Below are positions 1 to 6,917 of a DNA stretch of 19,804 nucleotides, piece after piece; the stretch's first letter is position 1, and each line of letters starts with the position of its first letter. The stretch covers positions 1-19,804 of the forward strand of contig CAJUCZ010000029.1 of NCBI GenBank assembly GCA_910585375.1, written 5' to 3'. The notes beneath the pieces were generated by a model, which was not told the origin of the DNA, searched no databases, and saw only the letters and a program-made list of their open reading frames with translations. The DNA comes from an uncultured Alphaproteobacteria bacterium. GTDB taxonomy: Bacteria; Pseudomonadota; Alphaproteobacteria; RF32; CAG-239. A program made the translations under genes and the position numbers.

Positions 1-19
1 TGGTTTCTTCATAGAGTTG
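1..19. repeat. Short direct repeat marking the outer edge of the repeat/RNA module (copy A)
   Basis: The 19 bases here recur exactly at 15542-15560. In both places they start a block of short repeats that ends in the structured-RNA/86-aa gene module. The window begins on this repeat, so the unit may extend further left. Confidence 0.8.
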
Positions 20-31
20 GTTTTTCTTTAT

Positions 32-137
32 GTTACTTTTGTCATGTAACAAAAGTAACCAAAAATACTAGCCCTGAACTCGTTTTCTAAGTCTTCGTGA
101 AAAAGTTCAGGCCGTCTAAGCACAAGGCTAAGACGGC
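32..137. repeat. Three consecutive intergenic hairpins
   Basis: Three perfect inverted repeats lie end to end. The first has 10-bp arms at 32-41 and 50-59 (gttacttttg). The second has 7-bp arms at 74-80 and 104-110 (ctgaact). The third has 7-bp arms at 111-117 and 131-137 (gccgtct), with a further AGC/GCT pairing inside. No T-run follows, so they look like repetitive-element hairpins, not terminators. No gene is visible in 1-492. Confidence 0.65.
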
Positions 138-154
138 AAGAAAACACAAAGTGC

Positions 155-240
155 TTTTAATTTCCTCTTTTTCACAAAGACTAAGAAGTACTCGTTAAAG
201 GGCAATTCAACTCTCCCCAACCCTCTCACTCATGAGAGGG
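155..240. repeat. Repeat module C, copy A
   Basis: About 86 bases are nearly identical to 15772-15857 (a few substitutions and one indel). The module ends in an 8-bp hairpin with a CTCA loop (arms 221-228 and 233-240). In this copy it precedes module D; in the other copy the order is reversed. Confidence 0.85.
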
Positions 241-253
241 GGAAATATGTGGG

Positions 254-326
254 ACTTTCGGTTTTTGCTCCAAAACCCAAGCTATTCGCAAAGGGCACCC
301 CAAACCGTACCGGACGGGGGAATGGT
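254..326. repeat. Repeat module D, copy A
   Basis: About 73 bases match 15698-15769 with only a few differences. Shortly after both repeat blocks comes a further shared 13-mer, ttcaaggcactgt (329-341 and 15869-15881). The open frame across this stretch is built from repeats and is not a credible gene. Confidence 0.85.
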
Positions 327-362
327 ACTTCAAGGCACTGTCATTCTGCGGCTTTCTTCTTA

Positions 363-454
363 TGTCATTCTCGGGCTTGACCCGAGAATCCATAAAGATA
401 AAAACATTATGCTTGTTTCCTTATGGATTGCCGGATCGAAGTCCGGCAATGACA
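363..454. repeat. Palindromic intergenic repeat element of alphaproteobacterial type
   Basis: The ends are inverted: tgtcatt at 363 and aatgaca at 454, with a second inverted pair, aatccataa and ttatggatt. Each half carries its own inner hairpin, ctcgggcttgacccgag on the left and ccggatcgaagtccgg on the right. Elements with this 'gggcttgacccg' core are widespread in alphaproteobacterial spacers and are often mistranslated as small hypothetical proteins. A decayed right half lies at 15894-15925. Confidence 0.75.
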
Positions 455-460
455 AAGATG

Positions 461-490
461 AAAAAAGCGGGAAGTTAATCCCGCTTTTTT
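461..490 (-). terminator. Terminator of the 86-aa gene, copy A (bidirectional)
   Basis: Twelve-bp arms (aaaaaagcggga, 461-472; complement 479-490) enclose a six-base loop and are flanked by A/T runs in both directions. The stem begins 3 bases past the stop codon of the minus-strand 86-aa gene. The other copy has the same stem at 16135-16164. Confidence 0.85.
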
Positions 491-492
491 TC

Positions 493-753
493 TTATTGCC
501 ATGGAGAGGTTCGGGCGTCGGACAATTTAATCTCAAACACCTTATCGAAAAAGGAGAACAAGTAGGCATATTCGTCCATACGCAGGCTCTCCGTATTTCT
601 TCTCAGCTTTTCTATTCGTCCTTCCAGAAAGTCTATGTGATTAGACAGTTCGGCGCTTGTTAAACCCCGTTCCGTCATTATCCGGTCTAATTCCTGATTG
701 CAATAAGTACGGAAGTTCTTACGCCAGTGCTTTCTATATTTTCTTGATAACAT
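493..753 (-). CDS. 86-aa HTH-like protein downstream of a structured RNA, copy A
   Basis: I do not recognise the family by name. The protein is small and basic (MLSRKYRKHWRKNF at the N-terminus) and ends in PWQ. Residues ~21-78 follow the layout of a diverged Xre/Cro-type helix-turn-helix: ELDRIMTERG, then LTSAELSNHI, then EGRIEKLRRN and a closing helix around DEYAYLFSFFDKV. DNA or RNA binding is therefore plausible but unproven. It is 74% identical to the product of 16166-16426 (64/86 by eye), with changes mostly conservative, so it appears to be under selection. The ATG has a GGAGC Shine-Dalgarno 7 bases upstream. There are only 23 bases between the leader terminator and the start, so expression probably depends on read-through from the RNA's promoter. 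Confidence 0.85.
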   Translation of the reverse strand: MLSRKYRKHWRKNFRTYCNQELDRIMTERGLTSAELSNHIDFLEGRIEKLRRNTESLRMDEYAYLFSFFDKVFEIKLSDARTSPWQ

Positions 754-760
754 TTTCTTA

Positions 761-765
761 GCTCC
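761..765 (-). promoter_or_regulatory. Ribosome-binding site with complementary anti-SD in the leader (copy A)
   Basis: GGAGC at 765-761 sits 7 bases before the ATG at 753. A perfectly complementary GCTCC lies at 812-808, just 5' of the terminator stem, so pairing would close a long stem around the terminator and hide the ribosome site. The same pair exists in the second copy (16440-16436 with 16484-16480). Confidence 0.6.
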
Positions 766-776
766 ATAATTTTGTT

Positions 777-807
777 AAAACAAAACCACCTTAGAAACTA
801 AGGTGGT
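777..807 (-). terminator. Intrinsic terminator closing the structured RNA, copy A
   Basis: A ten-bp stem (ACCACCTTAG at 807-798 with its complement at 794-785) and a TTT loop are followed by TTTGTTTT. The tail runs into a 16-base palindrome (785-770) identical in the second copy. It lies between the leader RNA and the 86-aa gene, which is the position of an attenuator. Confidence 0.8.
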
Positions 808-932
808 GGAGCCGAAAAACTGCACTAATACAGTTGCGCTGATTCGTCCGCGAAGCGGCTTATTTCACGCACCCCACCTCATGGTGGATAAATTAGTGAG
901 ATGTTTTCGACACCACAGTCCGCCTCCGGACT
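777..932 (-). ncRNA. Structured, pseudoknotted leader RNA, copy A
   Basis: The transcript inferred from promoter and terminator is ~156 nt. The helices, with positions falling along the minus strand, are as follows. P1 is 933-927 with 922-916 (loop GAGG). P2 is GGUGU 914-910 with ACAUC 904-900. P3 is CACUAAU 898-892 with AUUAGUG 829-823. P4 is 888-883 with 878-873. P5 is 871-867 with 839-835 and contains an internal loop AUAAG / ACGAAU capped by CCGC/GCGG (858-855, 851-848). P6 is AACUG/CAGUU, and its loop holds the 3' strand of P3, making a pseudoknot. Every helix is also possible in the second copy through different base pairs. I do not recognise it as a named RNA family. A cis-regulatory leader is favoured; a free small RNA made by termination at 777 is also possible. 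Confidence 0.75.
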
Positions 933-938
933 GCAAGC

Positions 939-969
939 GTTATAATAAATGAATCTGTGACTTTTGCAA
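939..969 (-). promoter_or_regulatory. Promoter of structured RNA, copy A
   Basis: TTGCAA (969-964) and TATAAC (944-939) are separated by 19 bases. Both elements and the spacing recur in copy B, within a shared 17-base block at the -35 region (tttt gcaagcgg atttt on the plus strand). The predicted start falls at the foot of helix P1. An alternative -10, TATTAT at 947-942, would give 16-base spacing. Confidence 0.55.
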
Positions 970-979
970 GCGGATTTTT

Positions 980-1010
980 CGGGAAGAGAAAGGGGGCCTT
1001 CTCTTACCCC
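980..1010 (-). terminator. Imperfect hairpin at the end of the clpB-linked gene
   Basis: The hairpin contains an AAGAGAA/TTCTCTT stem plus flanking GGG/CCC, with single-base bulges, and overlaps the stop codon of the 1004-1429 gene. No U-run follows, so at best it is a weak terminator or a 3'-end stabiliser. Confidence 0.3.
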
Positions 1011-1429
1011 TCAAATCTTTGGGCAAAGGCAAATTTGTCCATGCCGTTGATAGTTTTGACGTTGTCATTTTTCAGCAGGCCGGGGAGTTCCTGCTGACGG
1101 AAGACACTGCGTTTATCGGCCTTATCGACAAATGCAGTTACATTGCCGCTGGCAGCCGCAATCAATCTTTTACTGGCCAGTTTCCAGATTTCGACAATTT
1201 GCTCTTTGGGCAAAACATGGTCCAACATTCCCAATGCGATCAACTTTTTGCCGCAAGGTGTCTGGTCTATCATCATGGCCTTGGGATTGGTCTGCAGATA
1301 AGTAAAAGCCTTGTCCTTGTTTTCGGCAGTCGGCAGATAGCTTATGCTGTACAGCACCAGAGAATCGGGCGGCGTTGAAACATCATCCGCAGCCGCAGCC
1401 TGCATTGCCTGTTCATACAGCTTTTGCAT
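1004..1429 (-). CDS. Unknown protein, 141 aa, translationally coupled to clpB
   Basis: I do not recognise this protein. The chosen ATG (1429) gives MQKLYEQAMQAAAADD and overlaps the clpB stop by 17 bases in another frame; the purine-rich AGAGAAG inside the clpB end can serve as ribosome site. Longer starts would run further into clpB and are less likely. The product has no signal peptide or membrane segment and is alanine-, lysine- and leucine-rich, probably a helical cytoplasmic protein. Overlap with clpB implies joint transcription and translational coupling, hence perhaps heat-shock expression. It is the last gene of the long minus-strand run; the RNA module promoter begins about 35 bases after its stop. 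Confidence 0.7.
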   Translation of the reverse strand: MQKLYEQAMQAAAADDVSTPPDSLVLYSISYLPTAENKDKAFTYLQTNPKAMMIDQTPCGKKLIALGMLDHVLPKEQIVEIWKLASKRLIAAASGNVTAFVDKADKRSVFRQQELPGLLKNDNVKTINGMDKFAFAQRFEG

Positions 1430-4016
1430 TGCTTCTCTTATCCCTGACAATATCAAGTTCCCCATTGGCGACAATGATATTTGCGGTATCATTCTCACTG
1501 ATTTCGCCGTTCAAAATCTTTAAGGCCAGTTTATTTTCAATCTGGTTTTTCAACAGACGTTTGAGCGGACGGGCTCCATAAACCGGATCGTATCCGTTAT
1601 TGACAATCCAGATAAAGGCGGCTTCGTTGACATGGAGTTTGATGTTCTTTTCCGCCAGCCGTTTTTCAATATTTTTAATCTGAATTTCGGCAATATCCTT
1701 GATATTGTTCTTATCCAGTTTATGAAAAATGGTTATCTCGTCAATCCGGTTGATAAATTCCGGACGGAAAGAGCCTTTGACAATATCCATCACCTGCGCC
1801 TTTATCTTGCGGGGATCATCGGCGCCTGTGGCATTGGACAGTATCTCCGACCCCAGATTGGAGGTCATGATGATAATGGTGTTTTTGAAATCAACCGTCC
1901 GGCCCTTGCCATCTGTCAATCGGCCGTCATCCAGTACTTGCAGCAAGACGTTAAAGATATCGGGATGGGCTTTTTCAACCTCATCAAACAAGATGACCTG
2001 ATACGGACGACGGCGGACGGCCTCGGTCAAGACTCCGCCTTCCTCATAGCCGACATAGCCCGGAGGCGAACCAATCAAACGGGCAACGGCGTGTTTTTCC
2101 ATATATTCGGACATATCAATCCGGATCATGGCAGTTTCATCATTAAACAAAAACTCTGCCAGAGCCTTACTGAGCTCGGTTTTGCCGACACCGGTCGGCC
2201 CGAGAAACAGGAACGACCCTATCGGCTGGCGGGAATCGCCGATACCGGCGCGGGAACGGCGGACGGCATTGGCAACGGCGGCAATGGCTTCTTTTTGGCC
2301 GACAACGCGTTTGCCTAAAAATTCTTCCATATGCAGCAGCTTTTCTTTCTCACCCTCCAACATTTTATCAACCGGAATACCTGTCCATTTGGAAATAACC
2401 GCCGCAATATTCTCATCGGTAACGACTTCGCTGAAGCCGCTTTTTTTCTGTTGGGAGATTTCTTCCGCGGCCTTGACTTTGTTTTCCAAATCCGGAATCA
2501 AGCCATACTGCAATTCACCGGCTTTTTCATACTGACCGTTGCGTTTGGCGATTTCGACCTCGATTTTGGCTTTATCCAGTTTGTCTTTCAAACCGGTCAA
2601 ATCGGCCAAAACCTGTTTTTCGGACTTCCATTTTTCTTCCAGCGTCTTTGCCTTAGATTCAAGACCGGAGATTTCATAGCCAATTAATTCCAAACGCTGT
2701 TTTGATTTTTCATCGTCTTCTTTTTTCAAAGCCTCGCGCTCGATTTTGAGCTGCAAAATTTTGCGGTCAAGCTCATCAAGTTCTTCCGGCTTGGAATCGA
2801 TTGTCATTCTTAACGAACTGGCTGCCTCGTCCATCAGGTCAATGGCTTTATCCGGCAAAAAGCGGTCGGTAATATAGCGGTTGGACAAAGTTGCCGCAGC
2901 CAGCAAAGCGGAATCGGAAATCCGCACGCCGTGGTGAAGCTCAAACTTCTCCTTAATCCCGCGCAGAATGGAAATGGTTTCTTCAACCGTCGGCTCGCCG
3001 ATAAACACCGGTTGGAAACGGCGGGCAAGGGCTGCATCTTTTTCAATGTATTTTTTATATTCGTTCAGTGTCGTGGCACCAAGGCAATGCAGTTCACCCC
3101 GCGCCAAGGCCGGCTTCAGGAGATTGGATGCGTCCATAGAGCCTTCGCTTGCACCGGCGCCGACAATCGTGTGCATCTCGTCAATAAACAAAATAATGCT
3201 GCCGTTGGAAGCCTCGACATCTTTCAAAACCGCTTTCAGCCGTTCTTCAAACTCGCCGCGGAATTTGGCACCGGCAATCAGTGCCCCCATATCCAGAGCC
3301 AACAGCTTTTTATCCCGCAAGCTTTCCGGTACGTCATTATTGACAATCCGGATGGCCAGACCTTCAACGATGGCGGTTTTGCCGACGCCCGGTTCACCGA
3401 TCAGCACCGGATTGTTTTTGGTGCGACGGGACAAGACCTGAATCGTGCGGCGGATTTCGTGCTCACGGCCGATAACGGGATCCAGCTTTCCTTCTTTGGC
3501 TCGCGCCGTAATGTCAACGGCGTATTTTTTCAAAGCCTCAAAATTATCCTCGGCGCTTTCGGAATCGGCCAGACGCCCTTTGCGGTATTCGTTTATGGCG
3601 TTATTCAGCTTAACGGCGTCAAGGCCGCTTTCCTGCAAAATCTTCTGGGCTTCGGTTCCGCTGCTCATGGCAACGGCCTGCAAAATCCGTTCGACCGTAA
3701 CATATTTGTCATTAGCTTTATCGGCCAATTTTTCGGCCTCCAGCATAACACGGGTGAATTCCTGAGACATCAGGCTCTGGGTACCCTGCCCGCTGACTTC
3801 GGGAATTTTATTTAAGGCCTCTTCCAGTTTTTGGCGGATTTGGATAATGCTGCCGCCGGATTTCAATATCAAATCCAGCACTGTTCCGTCTTTTAAGTCT
3901 ATCAGAACCTGCAAAAGATGCTCCGGCGTGATATACTGATGATGCCGTTTGGCCGCCAGATTGATGACATCCTGCACGACTTCTTTTGATTTGTTGGTTA
4001 ACTTCTCATAATCCAT
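1413..4016 (-). CDS. clpB: ClpB disaggregase (Hsp100 AAA+ chaperone)
   Basis: This cytoplasmic ATP-driven hexamer pulls proteins out of aggregates together with DnaK/DnaJ/GrpE. Its domain order is complete. An N-terminal Clp repeat domain (~1-145) is followed by AAA-1 with Walker A GEPGVGKT (207-214) and sensor/Walker B ILFIDEMHTIVGAG. Next come the long coiled-coil middle domain (~405-525), AAA-2 with GPTGVGKT (~605) and VILFDEVEKAHPD, and the C-terminal small domain. The 867-aa length fits the family. The ATG at 4016 (MDYEKLT) is preferred over a GTG at 4025 because GGAAGG lies 8 bases before it. A heat-shock-like promoter lies at 4050-4079. The order prmC, DUF4167 gene, (phosphoesterase), clpB matches alphaproteobacterial gene order. 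Confidence 0.98.
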   Translation of the reverse strand: MDYEKLTNKSKEVVQDVINLAAKRHHQYITPEHLLQVLIDLKDGTVLDLILKSGGSIIQIRQKLEEALNKIPEVSGQGTQSLMSQEFTRVMLEAEKLADKANDKYVTVERILQAVAMSSGTEAQKILQESGLDAVKLNNAINEYRKGRLADSESAEDNFEALKKYAVDITARAKEGKLDPVIGREHEIRRTIQVLSRRTKNNPVLIGEPGVGKTAIVEGLAIRIVNNDVPESLRDKKLLALDMGALIAGAKFRGEFEERLKAVLKDVEASNGSIILFIDEMHTIVGAGASEGSMDASNLLKPALARGELHCLGATTLNEYKKYIEKDAALARRFQPVFIGEPTVEETISILRGIKEKFELHHGVRISDSALLAAATLSNRYITDRFLPDKAIDLMDEAASSLRMTIDSKPEELDELDRKILQLKIEREALKKEDDEKSKQRLELIGYEISGLESKAKTLEEKWKSEKQVLADLTGLKDKLDKAKIEVEIAKRNGQYEKAGELQYGLIPDLENKVKAAEEISQQKKSGFSEVVTDENIAAVISKWTGIPVDKMLEGEKEKLLHMEEFLGKRVVGQKEAIAAVANAVRRSRAGIGDSRQPIGSFLFLGPTGVGKTELSKALAEFLFNDETAMIRIDMSEYMEKHAVARLIGSPPGYVGYEEGGVLTEAVRRRPYQVILFDEVEKAHPDIFNVLLQVLDDGRLTDGKGRTVDFKNTIIIMTSNLGSEILSNATGADDPRKIKAQVMDIVKGSFRPEFINRIDEITIFHKLDKNNIKDIAEIQIKNIEKRLAEKNIKLHVNEAAFIWIVNNGYDPVYGARPLKRLLKNQIENKLALKILNGEISENDTANIIVANGELDIVRDKRSNAKAV

Positions 4017-4049
4017 ATTTAACACCTTCCTTTACATTGCTTAATATTT

Positions 4050-4079
4050 ATATAGGAAGGCTGCCGACCATAAATCAAG
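4050..4079 (-). promoter_or_regulatory. Heat-shock (sigma-32-type) promoter of clpB
   Basis: CTTGAT (4079-4074), 17 bases, then CCTATAT (4056-4050), about 34 bases before the clpB ATG. This resembles the CTTG...CYTAT-type sigma-32 promoters described in alphaproteobacteria. It lies just past the stop of the phosphoesterase gene, so clpB can be switched on independently. Confidence 0.65.
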
Positions 4080-4087
4080 TTTTATAA

Positions 4088-5236
4088 TTATTTTTCGGGA
4101 TTTAATTTAATCAGCGTAATTTCGGAAGGCGCCAAAATCCGCATGGCAGGCCCCCAATAACCGGCGCCGCGAGAAACATAAATATCCATATCGTCTTTTT
4201 TATAATGTCCGGCCAGATATTTATTGCTGTGTTTGACCAAAAAATGAAACGGAAAAATCTGCCCGCCATGGGTATGCCCCGACAATTGCAAATCAAATTT
4301 ATTACCCTGCAAATTTATTTTCGGGCTGTGAGAGAGCAAAATTTTATAATCGTCTTCTTCTGCACCTTTTTGCGCGGCATTAAAATTAAACTTAAAAAAT
4401 TCGCTGAACATTGCAATATTTGCATCGGGAATGCCGGAGATAAAAATGTTGTGTTTATCCAGCCTTTTGCCTTTGTTAATCAGCGGGTTCAACTCAAGGC
4501 TGTCAAACTTCATAAACCAAGCAGGGATGCCGGAATAGAGTTCATGATTGCCCAGTACCGAATACACTCCTTCCGGCGCTTTAATTTTTTTCAGCAGGTT
4601 AACCTGAGATTCAATATTTTTCATACGGTCGTCAATAATATCGCCTACCAGAACAACGGCATCGGGTTCGAGCCCGTTTACTTTATCAATAATTTTTTGC
4701 AAGCGGTCCGGCGAGGTTGTACGGTTGATATGAAGGTCACTCAGAAAAACTATTTTTGCCGGCTGTGAAATTTTGGAACTGCCCAGGCTGAGTTCTTTTA
4801 TTTCGGGAAGCCTGATTGCCTGCCATACGCCGTAAATCGAAATCAGCAGCGACAAACCGAGCACGGCCATATTGCTTATCGCCAGAGAATGCGGATTTTT
4901 GGGATTAAGATATTCCGGCGCATGCCCTGAAAATCCGGCAATGCCATGGACGGCAAACCAGACAATATCCCGCGCCATCAACAGACAAAAAATGATAAAA
5001 GCCAACCCGAAAAGATAATACATCAGATTGCTGAGAACAGCATATACTTCCGGATTTTCAATCAGACGGGTGCGTCGAACAAAACCTAAAATCACCGGTG
5101 TGAACCAAGCGGCAAAAATAAGAACCACCGCCGGTATTTTCAACCACAGACTGAAGTTGTTGTAACCAAGCAATATCTTAGCCGTAACAGCGGCACAGGA
5201 AAACCCGACGATAAATGCGGCAACAACAAACGACAA
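4088..5236 (-). CDS. Membrane-anchored calcineurin-like metallophosphoesterase
   Basis: This is a two-metal phosphoesterase of the YkuE/YaeI-like group. The N-terminal ~150 residues hold about four hydrophobic segments (~2-22, 34-53, 67-87 and 120-140). The catalytic domain has all five motifs in order: SDLH 166-169, GDIID 198-202, GNHE 229-232, SHSP 302-305 and GHTHGGQ 320-326, which supply the dinuclear metal ligands. The substrate is unknown; relatives act on phospholipid or UDP-diacylglucosamine-like substrates, but that cannot be read here. The start is TTG at 5236, with GGAG 7 bases upstream; no ATG fits as well. It sits 20 bases after the DUF4167 gene, probably in the same transcript, and 71 bases before clpB. 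Confidence 0.92.
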   Translation of the reverse strand: MSFVVAAFIVGFSCAAVTAKILLGYNNFSLWLKIPAVVLIFAAWFTPVILGFVRRTRLIENPEVYAVLSNLMYYLFGLAFIIFCLLMARDIVWFAVHGIAGFSGHAPEYLNPKNPHSLAISNMAVLGLSLLISIYGVWQAIRLPEIKELSLGSSKISQPAKIVFLSDLHINRTTSPDRLQKIIDKVNGLEPDAVVLVGDIIDDRMKNIESQVNLLKKIKAPEGVYSVLGNHELYSGIPAWFMKFDSLELNPLINKGKRLDKHNIFISGIPDANIAMFSEFFKFNFNAAQKGAEEDDYKILLSHSPKINLQGNKFDLQLSGHTHGGQIFPFHFLVKHSNKYLAGHYKKDDMDIYVSRGAGYWGPAMRILAPSEITLIKLNPEK

Positions 5237-5256
5237 CGATTTTCTCCTTAAAGGAA

Positions 5257-5868
5257 TCAGACTGCCAAATCTTTTTTGCGGACATATTTACGCCGCGGCG
5301 CAGCTTCGGCAGCGGATTCAATAACTTCCGAACCGGCATTTTCCGGACTGATTTCAATTACCGTAAACGACTTTTTAGCTACGGACGGAACTTTGGCATC
5401 CGCTTTATTTTCAACAGCAGGAAGGACGGCAAACATATCCACCACATTTCCGCCGAGTTCAATATCATCCGCCGGATTGATAACCTCGTCCGCGGAATCA
5501 AACAAGTCAACCTGAGCATCTTCGTCATTTTCAATGGCGCTGTTCAAAATGTCAAGACCGGAAGAATCTTCGGCGGGTTCGGCCTCGTTGTCAAAACGCG
5601 TATTATTGGTGCGCTGAAAATTGTTTTGATTTCTTTTTTCATTAATATCTGTAACGATTTTGCGGTAATGTTCGGCATACTGGCGAAAAATTTCAGCATT
5701 GACATAGTCGTTGTTGCCATGCGCTTCTTTGGCCAGTTCATTGTATTTTTTTATCAGATCCAAAGCCGTGCCGCTGATTTTTCCGGCAATGCTGCAGCTG
5801 TCAAATTTATAATTGAGGGAATAAATCTGATTATTGTTATTACGATACTTATTGTTATTTTTTTTCAT
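5257..5868 (-). CDS. DUF4167-family protein
   Basis: This family of unknown function is almost confined to alphaproteobacteria and is usually encoded next to prmC. Its hallmark stretch is present at ~35-75: a helix with YNELAKEAHGNNDYVNAEIF followed by RQYAEHYRKI. The start is rich in Asn and Lys (MKKNNNKYRNNNNQ). The tail (~85-200) is acidic and low in complexity, then ends in a basic patch (RRKYVRKKD), all probably disordered. There is no signal peptide or membrane segment; a nucleic-acid role is possible from the basic ends but unproven. The ATG at 5868 has only a weak ribosome site. The 175 bases upstream to prmC hold no gene and no clear terminator. Confidence 0.88.
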   Translation of the reverse strand: MKKNNNKYRNNNNQIYSLNYKFDSCSIAGKISGTALDLIKKYNELAKEAHGNNDYVNAEIFRQYAEHYRKIVTDINEKRNQNNFQRTNNTRFDNEAEPAEDSSGLDILNSAIENDEDAQVDLFDSADEVINPADDIELGGNVVDMFAVLPAVENKADAKVPSVAKKSFTVIEISPENAGSEVIESAAEAAPRRKYVRKKDLAV

Positions 5869-6043
5869 TTACATTTACCACACAAAGTTAATTATCAGAA
5901 AATTCTTTCTATTGCGAATTTATCCAAACAAATATTAATATCAATGTCATTTTTCTTGAGAAAAATAAGGCGCAAAACAAACAAATAAAAGCACCAACAC
6001 CGTGGATAATACAGATATTTTTTTTAATTGCAAATATTTTTTC

Positions 6044-6901
6044 TCAATTATGCAAAATAACGCAACGCGGAATCGAATTCAGGTCATTGCGTATATGCTC
6101 CAAGACAAAACCTTTATCCTCAAAAACGGAGGCAATGTCCCGCGCCTGCCCGATACCGGCTTCCAACAGAATATAAGCACCGGGTTTTAAAATTAAAGGG
6201 GCAATTTCTGCCAGACGGCGATAATCCCGTAATCCGTCTTGACCGCCGTCCAACGCCAAAAGCGGATCATGTGCGCGGACTTCTTCCGCCAGACCGGCGA
6301 TATCGGCGCTCGGAATATAAGGCGGGTTTGACACCATAAGGTCAAATTTCTGCCCGAGGCACACGGCAATATCTTCATCAAACCAGCCGGCATTTATGAA
6401 ACCGGCACGGCCAGACAAACCCAGATTTCCGGCATTGCGGGCGGCCACATTCAGAGCCGCGGCAGAGATGTCAACGCCGATGCCGGCCATTTCCGGCACA
6501 TCACCCAACACCGAAAGCAGGATACAGCCGGAACCCGTTCCAAAATCGACCATTGTCCGCAGATTTTTCCGACTGGCAATATCAACGGCGGTTTCGACCA
6601 GAATTTCCGTATCCGGACGCGGCGACAAAACATTTTCATCTACAATAAAATCATATTTATAAAAGCCTTTGCGGCCGAGTATTTTACACAAGGGATAATG
6701 CCGCAGACGCAGTGAAAGCATATTTTCCAAAAGGTGACACTGTTCCTGCGTTAATTCCGCGCCTGAGGGTAACAGCTGATTTTCCGCAAGCTGCAACACC
6801 TCTGCCAGCAACAACCGCGCTTCCAAACGCGGCGAGGGAATCCGTGCCGCGATCAGGCGGGACAAGACGGAATCAAAAGTTTTGCTTATGCTGAAAGGCA
6901 T
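6044..6901 (-). CDS. prmC: PrmC (HemK), release-factor glutamine methyltransferase
   Basis: PrmC uses S-adenosylmethionine to methylate the glutamine of the GGQ loop in release factors RF1 and RF2, raising termination efficiency in the cytoplasm. The N-terminal helical recognition domain (~1-85) leads through SPRPDTE (93-99) into a Rossmann methyltransferase fold. SAM-binding DFGTGSG is at 119-125 and the substrate-glutamine motif NPPY at 192-195. The 285-aa length is normal. The ATG at 6901 follows a short GGA. Its usual neighbour prfA is absent here; the upstream genes are instead a 67-aa unknown and rpoH, while the downstream DUF4167 gene is the expected partner. Confidence 0.97.
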   Translation of the reverse strand: MPFSISKTFDSVLSRLIAARIPSPRLEARLLLAEVLQLAENQLLPSGAELTQEQCHLLENMLSLRLRHYPLCKILGRKGFYKYDFIVDENVLSPRPDTEILVETAVDIASRKNLRTMVDFGTGSGCILLSVLGDVPEMAGIGVDISAAALNVAARNAGNLGLSGRAGFINAGWFDEDIAVCLGQKFDLMVSNPPYIPSADIAGLAEEVRAHDPLLALDGGQDGLRDYRRLAEIAPLILKPGAYILLEAGIGQARDIASVFEDKGFVLEHIRNDLNSIPRCVILHN

Positions 6902-6917
6902 ATAAAGTCCATTACAT

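Noticed and set aside
32..137. Tandem hairpins as a CRISPR array
   Set aside because: The arms differ from each other and there is no regular repeat-spacer pattern; no cas genes are present.
232..663. 143-codon open frame through the left repeats
   Set aside because: It runs through repeats and the palindromic element, then antisense to the 86-aa gene. Its 'VILGLDPRIH' text is the usual artefact of that palindrome.
754..945. tRNA, T-box or retron RNA in the leader
   Set aside because: No cloverleaf, no T-box UGGN element or specifier loop, and no reverse transcriptase gene nearby.
1004..1498. Frameshifted clpB C-terminus
   Set aside because: The clpB frame is complete to a normal C-terminal end, and the overlapping frame shows no ClpB-like residues, so it is a separate gene.
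2931..3815. 294-codon open frame antisense to clpB
   Set aside because: A shadow of the conserved clpB frame; no recognisable domain and no ribosome site.
5215..5988. 257-codon open frame antisense to the DUF4167 gene
   Set aside because: The opposite frame has a recognisable family and the right neighbours.
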